Origin: an uncultured Allomuricauda sp.
GTDB taxonomy: Bacteria > Bacteroidota > Bacteroidia > Flavobacteriales > Flavobacteriaceae
Reading direction: 5' to 3'
Assembly: GCF_947499695.1 (NCBI RefSeq)
Contig: NZ_CANMPQ010000002.1
Span: 1 to 64,000, forward strand
Length of the DNA stretch: 64,000 bases
Position 1 is the first letter of the stretch. Every line of letters begins with the position of its first letter. Positions 9,134-19,327 of the stretch are shown piece after piece. The position numbers and the translations under genes were made by a program. Under the pieces are notes generated by a model. That model made no database searches. It was not told the origin of the DNA and was given only the letters and a program-made list of their open reading frames with translations.

Positions 9134-10623
9134 TATGCCAAAATATCTTTTACGATATGACCCTCTACATCAGTTAATCTGAATCGTCGTCCCTGGTATT
9201 TATAGGTAAGTCTTTCGTGATCGATTCCGAGCAAGTGCAATAACGTTGCCTGGAAATCGTGGACATGAACAGGATTTTCGGTAATGTTATATCCGAAATC
9301 ATCGGTCTCACCATAAACAATTCCCGGTTTTATACCTCCACCGGCCAACCACATCGAAAAACATCTTGGATGATGGTCTCTTCCATAACTTTCTTCAGTC
9401 AAAATACCTTGCGAATAATTGGTTCGGCCGAATTCACCTCCCCAAATCACAAGGGTGTCTTCTAACATTCCCCGTTGTTTAAGGTCCGCGACCAAGGCTG
9501 CAGATGCTTGGTCTGTATCTTTTGCCTGCTTTTCAATGGCACCCGGTAAATTATCGTGCTGATCCCAACCCATATGATACAGTTGGATAAAACGTACATC
9601 CTGCTCTGCCAATCTTCGGGCCAAAAGACAATTCGCTGCATAAGTTCCCGGTATTTTCGCCTCTGCCCCATACATTTTGTAAATGTAGTCTGGTTCATTT
9701 TCTGTATTCATTACCTCTGGAACGGAAGTTTGCATCCGATAGGCCATTTCATATTGAGCTATTCTACTTTGAATTTCATCATCTCCAAATTCTTGATACT
9801 GCTTTTCGTTAAGCTCGGCCAGATTATCTAGAATACTTCTTTTTGTTTCTTTTGAAATTCCTTTGGGATCGTTCAAATAGAGTACAGGATCTTTTGCTGC
9901 CCTAAATTGCACCCCTTGATGTAGCGAATGTAAAAATCCATTACCCCAAAGTCGGGTATACAACGGTTGCCCATTTGGTCTTCCTGTTCCTCTAGAAAGT
10001 AAAACTGTAAAAGAGGGCAAGTTTTCATTTTCACTACCTAGGCCATAACTAAGCCATGACCCAATACTTGGTCGACCAGGTTGCTGCGAACCTGTTTGAA
10101 AAAATGTAACGGCCGGGTCGTGATTAATGGCTTCGGTAAACATCGATTTTACAATACAAAGGTCATCCACCATTTTGGCCGTATATGGCAACAAATCACT
10201 TATCCATGTTCCGTTCTTTCCATATTGCTTAAACCCAAAATTAGACCCCACCAATGGAAAGCTGTCTTGTCCTGAGGTCATTCCTGTTAATCGCTGTCCA
10301 TTTCGTATAGATTCTGGAAGGTCTTCCCCTCTTCTTTCGTTAAGCAATGGTTTATAGTCAAACAATTCGAGCTGAGAAGGACCACCACTCTGGAAAAGGT
10401 AAATTACCCGTTTTATTTTGGCAGGGTGGTGCGGGGAATGTAAGATTCCTTTGATTCCCATTGGGTTATCTGCCTTTGCCAATAGTTCCCCATCTTTTCG
10501 ATAAAAATTACACCCTAACAGTGTCCCCAAAGCGGCACCTCCAATTCCAAGCGCAGATTTTCCTAAAAACGCACGCCTGTTCAAGTTAAGGGCATTGTCG
10601 GCTAATATTTTCTTTTCTCCCAT
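9133..10623 (-). CDS. Tat-exported DUF1501 family protein (sulfatase/phosphatase-like fold)
   Basis: 496 residues. The leader has a twin-arginine motif (NRRAFLGK, Arg16-Arg17) and ends TLLGC at Cys38, so it may be a Tat-exported lipoprotein. The body matches DUF1501 (PF07394): [20 protein letters not shown] near residue 70, [31 protein letters not shown] and [24 protein letters not shown]1501 is distantly related to the alkaline-phosphatase/sulfatase superfamily, and its His/Asp-rich motifs suggest metal binding; no activity is established. DUF1501 and DUF1553 genes pair very commonly in Planctomycetota and some Bacteroidota. It starts one base after the upstream DUF1553 gene ends. Confidence 0.92.
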   Translation of the reverse strand: MGEKKILADNALNLNRRAFLGKSALGIGGAALGTLLGCNFYRKDGELLAKADNPMGIKGILHSPHHPAKIKRVIYLFQSGGPSQLELFDYKPLLNERRGEDLPESIRNGQRLTGMTSGQDSFPLVGSNFGFKQYGKNGTWISDLLPYTAKMVDDLCIVKSMFTEAINHDPAVTFFQTGSQQPGRPSIGSWLSYGLGSENENLPSFTVLLSRGTGRPNGQPLYTRLWGNGFLHSLHQGVQFRAAKDPVLYLNDPKGISKETKRSILDNLAELNEKQYQEFGDDEIQSRIAQYEMAYRMQTSVPEVMNTENEPDYIYKMYGAEAKIPGTYAANCLLARRLAEQDVRFIQLYHMGWDQHDNLPGAIEKQAKDTDQASAALVADLKQRGMLEDTLVIWGGEFGRTNYSQGILTEESYGRDHHPRCFSMWLAGGGIKPGIVYGETDDFGYNITENPVHVHDFQATLLHLLGIDHERLTYKYQGRRFRLTDVEGHIVKDILA

Positions 10624-10624
10624 G

Positions 10625-12982
10625 TTATCCTCTTGATATGGTTTCGTCCAAATTTAAAATGGTATGTGCAGTTAAAGCCAAAGCCGCCAATTGATCGGCC
10701 GGAAGATTTTCAGTATTTTCAAACTCCCCGATAGAAAGATATTCATCCGGTATTACTTCACCTGTTTTAATTCTTTCCAAAGATGCCTCGTATAGGTTAT
10801 TGAGAATAGTGAGTTCTTCTTCATTAGGTTTTCTAGATGTCGCACTCTGGAAAATAAAACTTATTTGATCGTTGACATCTACCCCAGTTGCTCCTAATGT
10901 TTTTATGGCCAATGCCCTTGCCGCTTCGATCAACTGGGGATCGTTCAATAGCACTAAAGCTTGAAGTGGGGTATTGGTTTCTTGTCGTTGTACGGTGCAT
11001 AAATCCCTTGATGATGTATCAAATGTCATCATGCTTGGTGGGGGTACGGTTCTTTTCCAAAACGTGTACAGACTCTTTCGATAGAGATCTTTTCCTGAAC
11101 TCTGTACATAGGTTGCTGTACTACCTCCACCTCCACCTGTGGTCTCTTCCCAGATTCCGTCAGGTTGATATGGTTTTACGCTTGGCCCACCTACCTCAGC
11201 ATTTAAAAGGCCGCTTATTTTTAACGCTTGATCACGAATCATTTCAGCGCTTAGTCTTAAACGGGGAGCCCGAGCCAAATAGGTGTTCTCTGGGTCTTTC
11301 TCGTTCATTTCCGCAGAAATCTCCGTGCTTTGCTGATAGGTAGCTGACAACGCCATATATTTCATCATCTGCTTAATATTCCAACCTTCCGTTCTAAATT
11401 TTACTGCTAAATAGTCCAATAACTCTGGATGGGAAGGTAATGCTCCTTGGTTTCCAAAATCATAAGAACTTTCCACCAAACCTTTTCCGAACATACGTTG
11501 CCAGATACGGTTGATGGCCACCCGAGATGTTAGCGGATTCTTCTCATCAAAAAGCCATTTTGAAAGTCCCAATCTGTTTCGAGGAAGTTCTTCCGGGAAT
11601 GGCATAATATCTTCTGGTGTTCCCGGAAAAACTTGATCAGTTGGTTGGTCGTATACTCCTCTATTCAAAACAAAAGTCTCTCTTGGATTGGGCATATCTT
11701 GCATGACCATAATCTCAAGTTTAGGTTCTGAAACATTGGTCATGTTGATAAAATCCAACACCCCTTCTGCATCTTGTTTGGTGACAGCCATGTAAGGTTT
11801 CGGGATGACCTGCGCATTGGCCATTAGGCCATCCTCATCCAAATTGTTGAAAAACCCGAACAACTGGAAGTGGTCTTTTTGACTCACCGGGTCATATTTA
11901 TGATCATGACAACGGGCACATTCCAAGGTCATTCCCAAAAATGCTGTACCGAAGGTATTTGTGCGATCTTCTACATATTCAATGCGATATTCTTCAGGAA
12001 TGATTCCTCCTTCTGCGGTAATTTTATGGTTCCGGTTAAAGCCTGTAGCCAATATTGATTCTTTCGTAGCATTGGGCAACATATCTCCAGCAAGTTGATA
12101 GGTCACAAATTCATCATAACCCATATTCTTATCAAAGGCATGAATGACCCAATCACGCCAAGGCCACATCGTACGTTCAAAATCATCTTGATAACCATGG
12201 GTATCGGCATATCTCGCCACCTCCATCCAATCGGCAGCCATATTCTCGGCATAAGCCTTGGTGTTCAGTAAAGAATCAATGATTTTCTCATATGCGTTCT
12301 CAGAATTGTCATTTATAAAGGCATTTACTTGCTCTACTGCAGGAGGGAGACCCGTAATACTAAAAAAAGCTCTTCTGATCAAATATTCTTTATCTGCCTT
12401 TTTTGAAGGTGTAAATCCTTTAAGTTTTAACTTTTCTAGGACAAACTTGTCAATTTCATTTTCGCTCCAATCATCGGATTCAAGCTCAGGTATTTTAGAT
12501 TCGACCGGCGGTACAAATGCCCAATGTTTTTTGAAAACAGCTCCTTGATCCACCCATTTCTTCAACAATGCTTTTTCATATTCTGACAAAGTGAGGTTGG
12601 ATTCCGGCGGAGGCATCACCATATTGGGATCTTCTTCAAAAATACGTTTGATCACTTCACTCTTTTCAGAATCCCCAGGAACGATACCATATCTGTCTTT
12701 ATTTTCACCCAGAGCTATATAGGCATCCTCGGCTTTGTTTAATGAAAGGCCAGCTTCTATTGCGTTTTTATCTGGTCCATGACATGCAAAACATCTATCG
12801 GAGAGGATAGGCTTGATATGAAAAGAAAAGTCGACACTGTCTGGTAGCTGTCCGGGCGAGCCAGCATCGGAAACGGAAACATAGTTCCCTTTCTCATTTT
12901 GACAACCAATTATCGTTGCTACAAAAACAAATAGCAGAGCAACATAGGAGATTTTTTTTCTTGATATTGGATCAGCTGACAT
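10625..12982 (-). CDS. DUF1549/DUF1553 protein with planctomycete-type cytochrome c domain, lipoprotein
   Basis: 785 residues from the start chosen here. The frame is open to an ATG at 13096, but the ATG at 12980-12982 is preferred because it puts a normal leader and lipobox (FVATIIGC) at the N terminus. The haem c motif C64-FA-C67-H68 ([12 protein letters not shown]) lies in a PSCyt1-type domain with the MVMPPPES segment. DUF1549 follows ([36 protein letters not shown]) and then DUF1553 ([65 protein letters not shown]). It is the first gene of the operon. Its role is unknown; an electron-transfer function is implied by the haem site. Confidence 0.9.
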   Translation of the reverse strand: MSADPISRKKISYVALLFVFVATIIGCQNEKGNYVSVSDAGSPGQLPDSVDFSFHIKPILSDRCFACHGPDKNAIEAGLSLNKAEDAYIALGENKDRYGIVPGDSEKSEVIKRIFEEDPNMVMPPPESNLTLSEYEKALLKKWVDQGAVFKKHWAFVPPVESKIPELESDDWSENEIDKFVLEKLKLKGFTPSKKADKEYLIRRAFFSITGLPPAVEQVNAFINDNSENAYEKIIDSLLNTKAYAENMAADWMEVARYADTHGYQDDFERTMWPWRDWVIHAFDKNMGYDEFVTYQLAGDMLPNATKESILATGFNRNHKITAEGGIIPEEYRIEYVEDRTNTFGTAFLGMTLECARCHDHKYDPVSQKDHFQLFGFFNNLDEDGLMANAQVIPKPYMAVTKQDAEGVLDFINMTNVSEPKLEIMVMQDMPNPRETFVLNRGVYDQPTDQVFPGTPEDIMPFPEELPRNRLGLSKWLFDEKNPLTSRVAINRIWQRMFGKGLVESSYDFGNQGALPSHPELLDYLAVKFRTEGWNIKQMMKYMALSATYQQSTEISAEMNEKDPENTYLARAPRLRLSAEMIRDQALKISGLLNAEVGGPSVKPYQPDGIWEETTGGGGGSTATYVQSSGKDLYRKSLYTFWKRTVPPPSMMTFDTSSRDLCTVQRQETNTPLQALVLLNDPQLIEAARALAIKTLGATGVDVNDQISFIFQSATSRKPNEEELTILNNLYEASLERIKTGEVIPDEYLSIGEFENTENLPADQLAALALTAHTILNLDETISRG

Positions 12983-13138
12983 GTCAAGATAGATTACGTA
13001 ATATTTGAAACTAAAACTACCCAGATATTCTCTAATCCGGTAAAATTTTTCGACCAATAACAGGGCTGCAAAGACTAATGTGGAAATTGACAACAATAAG
13101 CAAATGCGTTATCAAGCCACCCGGACCACTAGTCCGTT

Positions 13139-13852
13139 TTAATTAGTTCCCTCGTTTAAAATTCGGCTTTTAGCTTCATTTAAGTAGCTTCTTCCGATAA
13201 TATATCGAATCCCATCAATTTCAAGGCTATTGCCCTCGATGGCCTCAACTTTATCTATGGCAATGGTATAAGATCTGTGAATTCGAATAAACTTATCGGA
13301 TGGCAATTCATCCGTAAAGCTTCCAAGCGTCCTATGGATAATATATTTTGCTGAAGTGGTCTTTATGCGAATATAATCTTTGAGACTTTCAACGACCACA
13401 ATCTCATCAATGAAAATCTTTTGCAACTTCTTTTTGTCCACCTTTACGAAGATACTTGGGTGCTCGTTGGATGAACCGCCAGATTTTATGGTTTCTTGCT
13501 TTAGGCCAATGATTCGATTTACTGCTTTAAGAAAGCGAGGAAATGGAATTGGTTTCACCAAGTAATCGATAGCCTCTAATTCAAAACTCTTCAATGCATA
13601 TTCTTCATGCGCCGTGGTGATTACAACCATTGGAACCACATTTAGGGATTTCAAGAATTCCATTCCATCCAAAATGGGCATATTAATATCTAAAAAAATG
13701 ATATCTACTTTGTTTTCCTGCAAAAAGGATGAGGCGTCAATAGCATTTGAAAACGTTTGAACAAGCTGAAGCTGATTTACTTGTTCCACATAGTTTTTCA
13801 GCACATTTATCGCCAAAGGTTCGTCATCCACAATAATTACTCGTAACTCCAT
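13139..13852 (-). CDS. LytTR-family response regulator
   Basis: 237 residues: an N-terminal receiver domain with acidic pocket Asp9-Asp10, phosphoacceptor Asp55 (FLDINMPILDG) and the conserved Lys in YLVKPIPF, then a C-terminal LytTR DNA-binding domain (IFIDEIVVVESLKDYIRIKT, FIRIHRSYTIAID). The start overlaps the kinase stop (TAATG), so the two are coupled. It lies between the DUF1553 operon, which starts 157 bp downstream on the same strand, and the divergent mannoside locus. Which of these it controls cannot be told from sequence. Confidence 0.95.
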   Translation of the reverse strand: MELRVIIVDDEPLAINVLKNYVEQVNQLQLVQTFSNAIDASSFLQENKVDIIFLDINMPILDGMEFLKSLNVVPMVVITTAHEEYALKSFELEAIDYLVKPIPFPRFLKAVNRIIGLKQETIKSGGSSNEHPSIFVKVDKKKLQKIFIDEIVVVESLKDYIRIKTTSAKYIIHRTLGSFTDELPSDKFIRIHRSYTIAIDKVEAIEGNSLEIDGIRYIIGRSYLNEAKSRILNEGTN

Positions 13853-14937
13853 TACACTTTTAGTTTTAAATCCACATGGAACATATTATCTTTTTCAAAA
13901 ATAGAAAGCTCGTAATCTTTGGGGTCGTAACCCAATTCCAATCTTTTTTTAACATTGGAAAGACCTATTCCTCCACCTCGACTTTCTGCTTTGCTTTTAC
14001 TGTCTTTTTTAGGAATTGTATTTGAGACTTTGAAATACAGAAAATCATCCGTTACATCTACATCCACCGAAATATGCATGTCTCCAATATTTTTGCTAGC
14101 ACCGTGTTTAAAGCAGTTTTCAATCAAAGGAACCAATAGCATCGGCGCTATGACTTTGTTGTCCATGTCACCGGAAACACCAACATCTATTTGAAGCGTA
14201 TCATTAAAACGTATACGTTCCAGGTCGATATAATTTTGAATGCAATCAATCTCACTTCGCAGGTCTTGCCTGCGCTGTCTAGTTGCATATAGCAAATATC
14301 GCATCATCTCTGAAAGCTTTAGAATAACCTCTGGTGCTTTTTTGGATTTTTCCAGTGTAAGTGAATAAATGTTATTCAGTGTATTGAAGAAAAAATGAGG
14401 GGATACTTGAGACCTCAGAAACTTCAGTTCCGTCAGTAATTGCCTCTTTTCAAGGTCGTGCAATTTACTATTCTCCCTTAACCAATCCACCGTCACTTTA
14501 ATCGCGGTCGCAAAAGCTACCACATAAAGCTCTCCAATCATCGTAGTAATTGCATAGTTAAACGTAATGCTGTCGGTCACCCCGGAGCCTTCTGGCATTA
14601 CATTGGTGCTGACTAAAAAGTAGGTGAGATTAAATTTCACCAAAAGCATAATAAAAAGTGATGCAACCATTAAAGCAGTATAGGTCACGTATTTCCTTGT
14701 GTATACAAACTTGGGCATCAAAAAATAAATGTTGAAATATGCCAGGGTAATATGAATGGGGAAACCAATAAGATTGGTTTTTAATGAAAGCCCAAAATCG
14801 TCGTGTACGCTTCCCCACCGTATGGTATTAATAGTGAGATATATAAGCCAGAAGACGATATGATGCTTATACGTAATGCGGTATTGTCGGGGTGTTTCGG
14901 CGTTTAAAAGCCCATCCAACTTATCATTTATATACAT
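13852..14937 (-). CDS. LytS-type sensor histidine kinase (His_kinase family)
   Basis: 361 residues. Four predicted membrane helices occupy roughly residues 27-150 with no large periplasmic sensor domain. The kinase core has the H-box FLRSQVSPHFFFNTLNNIYS with His181, the N-box LLVPLIENCFKHGASKN and the G-box GGGIGLSNVKKRLELGY. These are hallmarks of the LytS/YehU group that works with LytTR regulators. The gene is coupled to its regulator and diverges from the GH92 gene at 15161 across a 223-bp region with a candidate operator. The sensed signal is unknown. Confidence 0.95.
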   Translation of the reverse strand: MYINDKLDGLLNAETPRQYRITYKHHIVFWLIYLTINTIRWGSVHDDFGLSLKTNLIGFPIHITLAYFNIYFLMPKFVYTRKYVTYTALMVASLFIMLLVKFNLTYFLVSTNVMPEGSGVTDSITFNYAITTMIGELYVVAFATAIKVTVDWLRENSKLHDLEKRQLLTELKFLRSQVSPHFFFNTLNNIYSLTLEKSKKAPEVILKLSEMMRYLLYATRQRRQDLRSEIDCIQNYIDLERIRFNDTLQIDVGVSGDMDNKVIAPMLLVPLIENCFKHGASKNIGDMHISVDVDVTDDFLYFKVSNTIPKKDSKSKAESRGGGIGLSNVKKRLELGYDPKDYELSIFEKDNMFHVDLKLKV

Positions 14938-15057
14938 AGAATTCCGAGTATTTTTTTGTGCGGTTTTTCTGTTGTTTAGCCTTTAGGGCTTGTTATTGGT
15001 CTAAATTTATTCTTCTACGGGATAAAATTATAAATATTTAGAAATACAAAGTTTAAC

Positions 15058-15071
15058 ACCGTATTTACGGT
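15058..15071. promoter_or_regulatory. Inverted repeat, candidate operator between lytS-like gene and the GH92 locus
   Basis: The arms ACCGTA and TACGGT are exact complements separated by TT. The site lies about 90 bp upstream of the first GH92 start and about 120 bp upstream of the kinase start on the other strand. Position in a divergent promoter region suggests a regulator site, perhaps for the adjacent LytTR protein; this is inference. Confidence 0.4.
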
Positions 15072-15160
15072 AGAACCAGAACCTAACTATTGCCTTACTA
15101 ATTCAATCGCATCAGACGCTTTTTGTGGAAAAGTATAAAAAATACCAATACTGAGAGCCA

Positions 15161-17407
15161 ATGAATAAACACTTTTATATTGTTGTGTTGTTGGTAGTAT
15201 TTTTATGCTCATCCTGCCAACAACAGAACAAACCTAGTACTTCTGAAAAACTAACATCTTTCGTAGATCCCTTTATTGGAACCGGAGGACATGGGCATAC
15301 CTTTCCTGGGCCAACTGCCCCTTTTGGGATGGTACAACCCAGTCCGGACAATGGGACTGCAGGATGGGATTGGTGTTCAGGATATCATATAACAGATTCG
15401 ATAATCTCCGGTTTTGGACAACTTCATTTAAGCGGAACGGGTATTGGGGACCTAGCCGATATTTTACTTATGCCAACAAATGACTCCGTAGATGTGTCAT
15501 TATTTGGAACAAACAAAGACAGTCTTCCTTACACCTCCAATTTCTCACATGCCACGGAGATTGCATCGCCAGGATATTATAAAGTCCACTTGGACGACCC
15601 GAACATTAAGGTTGAATTGACCGCCAATTCCTATGTAGCGTTTCACAAATACACCTATGAAGCTGAAGGCAATCCTTCATTTATTTTGGATTTGGGTTAT
15701 GCAGTTAATTGGGACAAGCCTACTGAAAGCTCAATTCATTTGGAAAGTAAAACCTTGCTTACCGGTCATCGTTATAGCACGGGGTGGGCTAAAAATCAAA
15801 AAGTATTCTTTGCTATCGAATCTTCTGAACCAATCATCAAAACAACATTTGGATCGGAAGAAGATATTATTGACGAATCTGATAGCGTATCAGCGATAAA
15901 AACAGGGGGGCAATTCTTTTTTAACCCGGGGAAAGAAAAGGTAGTTGAACTTAAAATAGCGGTTTCATCAGTAAGTATTACAAATGCCAAACAAAACTTG
16001 AAACAGCATGGGTCAACAACTTCTTTTGAAACTATAAAAAATAGCTCAGCCCAACAGTGGGAAGAATTATTGTCCAAAATAAAAGTTGAAACGTCACAAG
16101 ATTCTTTAAAAACAATTTTTTACACAGCATTATACCATACGCAGATTGCTCCTGTCCTTTTTAGTGATACAAATGGAGAGTTCAGATTGCAGAATGACAG
16201 TATCGCCAAAGCCGATGGTTGGGAAGCCTACTCCACCCTATCCCTATGGGATACTTTCAGGGCGGAAAATCCTTTATTGAATATCCTCCAACCAGAAAAA
16301 GTCAATAGTATAATCCAATCCATGTTGACCTATTACGAAGAGCAGGGTCGACTTCCTGTCTGGACCCTTTATGCCAATGAGACCAACACCATGACTGGAA
16401 ACCATGGAGTTTCGATGATTGCTGAAGCGTTTTTAAAGGGAATTAGAAATTATGATATCGACAAGGCCTATGAAGCGGTCAAAAAAACCATGATGGATGA
16501 TATCCGTGGATTGAAGCCTTATAAAGAGTTTGGATTTATCCCATACACCGAGTTGGATGAGTCCGTCACAATCAGTCTTGAGTTTGCTTACAATGATTGG
16601 TGTATCGCTCAAATGGCAAAAGTATTGGGTAAAGATGAGGATTATGCCTATTTCATAAAGCGGTCAGAGGCATTTAAACATTTGTTCAATACGGAGACTG
16701 GATTTATGAGAGGTAGGTCCAAGGATAAAGAAAGTTGGAGAGCGCCTTTTGATCCAAAATATTCCAATCACAGATTGCATACCGATTACACCGAGGGAAA
16801 TGCTTGGCAGCATAGCTGGTTTGTGCTTCATGACGTTGCTGGCTTTATTGAATTGCATGGCGGAAATGAGCCTTTCACCGAAAAATTGGAACAACTTTTT
16901 ACAGAAAGTTCTGAAATCTCAGGAGACAATGTTTCCGCGGATATTTCGGGACTCATTGGACAATATGCACACGGTAATGAACCTAGCCACCACATTGCTT
17001 ATCTATTTAATCGAGCAAAAAAGCCATGGAGAACCCAACATTGGGTAAGAGAGATTTTAAATACCCAATATAGTGCCCAGCCAGATGGCTTGAGTGGCAA
17101 CGAAGATTGCGGACAAATGTCTGCCTGGTATGTATTCAGTTCCTTGGGATTCTATCCCATGAATCCTGCTTCGGGTCAATACGAGTTGGGAAGCCCGCTT
17201 TTTACCAAGGTAACTATTACCATATCCGAGAATAATAATTTTACCGTTCTCGCAGAAAATACCTCATCAATCAACAAATACATTCAATCAGTTAAACTAA
17301 ATGGAAAGTCATTGCAGCGTACATATATCACCCATGATGAAATCTTGGCTGGCGGTACGTTGGAATTTGAAATGGGTGCAAACCCTAATAAAAATTGGGG
17401 CCTTTAG
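15161..17407 (+). CDS. GH92 alpha-mannosidase, lipoprotein (first of four)
   Basis: 748 residues. The leader ends LCSSC, a lipobox. The GH92 N-terminal signature FVDPFIGTGGHGHTFPGPT starts near residue 34. Conserved catalytic-domain motifs are YTEGNAWQHSW with Glu545 (the position of the GH92 general acid), YAHGNEPSHHIAYL at about 602-615, and GNEDCGQMSAWYVFSSLGFY with Asp649 (catalytic base region). GH92 enzymes are calcium-dependent exo-alpha-mannosidases acting on alpha-1,2, 1,3, 1,4 or 1,6 bonds; linkage is not decided here. It opens an operon-like run, with the SSS transporter 19 bp downstream. It probably acts in the periplasm or on the cell surface. Confidence 0.95.
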   Translation: MNKHFYIVVLLVVFLCSSCQQQNKPSTSEKLTSFVDPFIGTGGHGHTFPGPTAPFGMVQPSPDNGTAGWDWCSGYHITDSIISGFGQLHLSGTGIGDLADILLMPTNDSVDVSLFGTNKDSLPYTSNFSHATEIASPGYYKVHLDDPNIKVELTANSYVAFHKYTYEAEGNPSFILDLGYAVNWDKPTESSIHLESKTLLTGHRYSTGWAKNQKVFFAIESSEPIIKTTFGSEEDIIDESDSVSAIKTGGQFFFNPGKEKVVELKIAVSSVSITNAKQNLKQHGSTTSFETIKNSSAQQWEELLSKIKVETSQDSLKTIFYTALYHTQIAPVLFSDTNGEFRLQNDSIAKADGWEAYSTLSLWDTFRAENPLLNILQPEKVNSIIQSMLTYYEEQGRLPVWTLYANETNTMTGNHGVSMIAEAFLKGIRNYDIDKAYEAVKKTMMDDIRGLKPYKEFGFIPYTELDESVTISLEFAYNDWCIAQMAKVLGKDEDYAYFIKRSEAFKHLFNTETGFMRGRSKDKESWRAPFDPKYSNHRLHTDYTEGNAWQHSWFVLHDVAGFIELHGGNEPFTEKLEQLFTESSEISGDNVSADISGLIGQYAHGNEPSHHIAYLFNRAKKPWRTQHWVREILNTQYSAQPDGLSGNEDCGQMSAWYVFSSLGFYPMNPASGQYELGSPLFTKVTITISENNNFTVLAENTSSINKYIQSVKLNGKSLQRTYITHDEILAGGTLEFEMGANPNKNWGL

Positions 17408-17426
17408 CTAGGGCCTGTACGAGCAT

Positions 17427-19304
17427 ATGGATGTAATAGACATTTCAATAATAGCGGTCTATATCTTGTTGACCCTTTTTATCGGCATTTGGGTTTCGAA
17501 AAAGGCATCAAAAGACCTAGACTCCTATTTTTTGGGCGGAAAGAATATCAAATGGTACTTTTTGGGCTTAAGCAATGGGTCCGGGCAGTATGATGTTTCG
17601 GGAACTGCCTGGATGGTAGGCATGCTATTTCTATATGGCACAAAGAGCTTTATGCACATGTGGACATGGCCTATTTTCAACCAAGTTTTTGTAATGATGT
17701 TTTTGGCCGTTTGGATTCGACGTTCAAATATCATGACAGGTTCCGAATGGATTTTGACCCGTTTTGGAGACGATAGGGCAGGTCGAGCCTCCCATATTAT
17801 TATTGCTATTTTCGCTGTAGCATCAGCCCTTGCCTTTATTTCTTATTTCTTTGAAGGTGCCGGAAAATTTTTAGCTGTTATTCTACCTTGGGATATCCCC
17901 TTGGAAATTGGTGAATCGGTCATTTTCACCTCTGAGCAATCATATGCGCTTATCATCATTTTCCTTACAACGGTTTACACGGTAAAAGGAGGAATGTTCT
18001 CTGTAGTGGCAACCGAAGTATTGCAATACATTATCATGGTAATCGGTGGAATTCTTATTGCTGGATACACATTTTTTGCTATCTCAGATGTTGAAATCAA
18101 TATGGTAATTTCAGAAGAATGGCGAAACATCTTTTTTAGCACTGAGTTAGGTCCACATTGGAGCAGTAAATATCAAGCATTCAATGATTTGATAGATACA
18201 CAAGGCTATAAAATGTTCGGAGCGTTTATTGGCATGTCACTTTTCAAAGGTTTCTTTGCCAGTATAGCTGGCCCAGTACCAAGCTATGATTTTCAACGGA
18301 TTTTGTCCACAAGAACCGTTAAAGAAGCGGCTTATATGAGTGGGTTTACCAATTTGGTGCTTTACATTCCAAGATACCTTTTAATTACTGGCATTGTGGT
18401 AATCGCCTTGGTGGTTTTAGCTCCTGAAATGGCATCCACCGCTGGATTCTCCAATGACCACCTAGAAGTTATTTTACCCAAAATTATCAATAATCATATT
18501 CCAATTGGGATAAAAGGATTGTTGTTGGCTGGTTTGCTCGCGGCATTTATGTCCACATTCTCAGCTTTCGTAAATTCTGCACCAGCATATATCGTCAATG
18601 ATATTTACAAAAAGTATTTCAAGCCTAAGGCAACAAACAAACACTATATAAAAGCGAGTTATATTGCCTCTTTTTCCGTAGTTGCCCTTGGTGTGATTAT
18701 GGGATTCTTTGCAGAATCAATCAATTCATTGACACTTTGGATCAGCACCTCACTTTATGGCGGCTATATCGCAGCCAATCTTTTAAAGTGGATATGGTGG
18801 CGGTTTAACGGATGGGGATATTTTTGGGGCATGTTGGCCGGTTTGGTAGTCGCAACCCTGCAGTTTTTCCTTGATCATAATAAGGACCATTTTATGGAAG
18901 GCACATGGTACTATGATATGGCACACATGCCGGCATTCTATCTCTTCCCGTTGATATTTGGATTTTCACTCTTAGGCTCCTTTTTAGGAACGTACCTTAC
19001 ACAACCCACCAATAAGGAAGTACTGAAATCATTTTATAAAAATGTAAATCCATGGGGCTGGTGGAAACCGGTGTCCGATGAGATCAAAAAAGAAGATGCT
19101 TCTTTTGAGAAGAACAATGATTTTTGGTGGGATATGATGAACTGCGCCATTGGAATCGTTTGGCAATCCAGCATGATTTTATTGCCCATTTATTTTGTCA
19201 TTAGAGATTATCCAAAAGCTATTTTAACATTGGTGATCTTTTTAATAACCTCTTTAATTTTAAAGTACACTTGGTTGAACAAGGTTCAAAAAATACCGAA
19301 TTAA
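17427..19304 (+). CDS. Sodium:solute symporter (SSS family), probable sugar importer
   Basis: 625 residues with about 13-14 hydrophobic segments. The N terminus (DISIIAVYILLTLFIGIWVSKK) and the DSYFLGGKNIKWYFLGLSNG segment are typical of SSS/SLC5 transporters, as are the YTVKGGMFSVVATEVLQY and GLLLAGLLAAFMSTFSAFVN regions, where sodium and substrate contacts usually lie. Placement between a GH92 and a GH130 gene suggests that it imports mannose or a small mannoside across the inner membrane. The hydrophilic C-terminal stretch (NPWGWWKPVSDEIKKEDASF) before the last two helices is seen in this subgroup. Confidence 0.92.
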   Translation: MDVIDISIIAVYILLTLFIGIWVSKKASKDLDSYFLGGKNIKWYFLGLSNGSGQYDVSGTAWMVGMLFLYGTKSFMHMWTWPIFNQVFVMMFLAVWIRRSNIMTGSEWILTRFGDDRAGRASHIIIAIFAVASALAFISYFFEGAGKFLAVILPWDIPLEIGESVIFTSEQSYALIIIFLTTVYTVKGGMFSVVATEVLQYIIMVIGGILIAGYTFFAISDVEINMVISEEWRNIFFSTELGPHWSSKYQAFNDLIDTQGYKMFGAFIGMSLFKGFFASIAGPVPSYDFQRILSTRTVKEAAYMSGFTNLVLYIPRYLLITGIVVIALVVLAPEMASTAGFSNDHLEVILPKIINNHIPIGIKGLLLAGLLAAFMSTFSAFVNSAPAYIVNDIYKKYFKPKATNKHYIKASYIASFSVVALGVIMGFFAESINSLTLWISTSLYGGYIAANLLKWIWWRFNGWGYFWGMLAGLVVATLQFFLDHNKDHFMEGTWYYDMAHMPAFYLFPLIFGFSLLGSFLGTYLTQPTNKEVLKSFYKNVNPWGWWKPVSDEIKKEDASFEKNNDFWWDMMNCAIGIVWQSSMILLPIYFVIRDYPKAILTLVIFLITSLILKYTWLNKVQKIPN

Positions 19305-19327
19305 GTCACAACCAAAGTCTATAGACT

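Noticed and set aside
10888-11343. A 151-codon plus-strand frame opposite the DUF1553 gene
   Set aside because: It is a shadow frame within conserved DUF1553 coding sequence.
12983-13096. Longer N terminus of the DUF1549/DUF1553 protein from ATG 13096
   Set aside because: It would bury the lipoprotein leader 38 residues inside the protein; the ATG at 12982 gives a normal lipobox leader.
13122-13136. CGGAC/GTCCG hairpin after the LytTR gene as its terminator
   Set aside because: The short T run is on the plus-strand side; in the direction of the minus-strand gene the hairpin has no T run after it.
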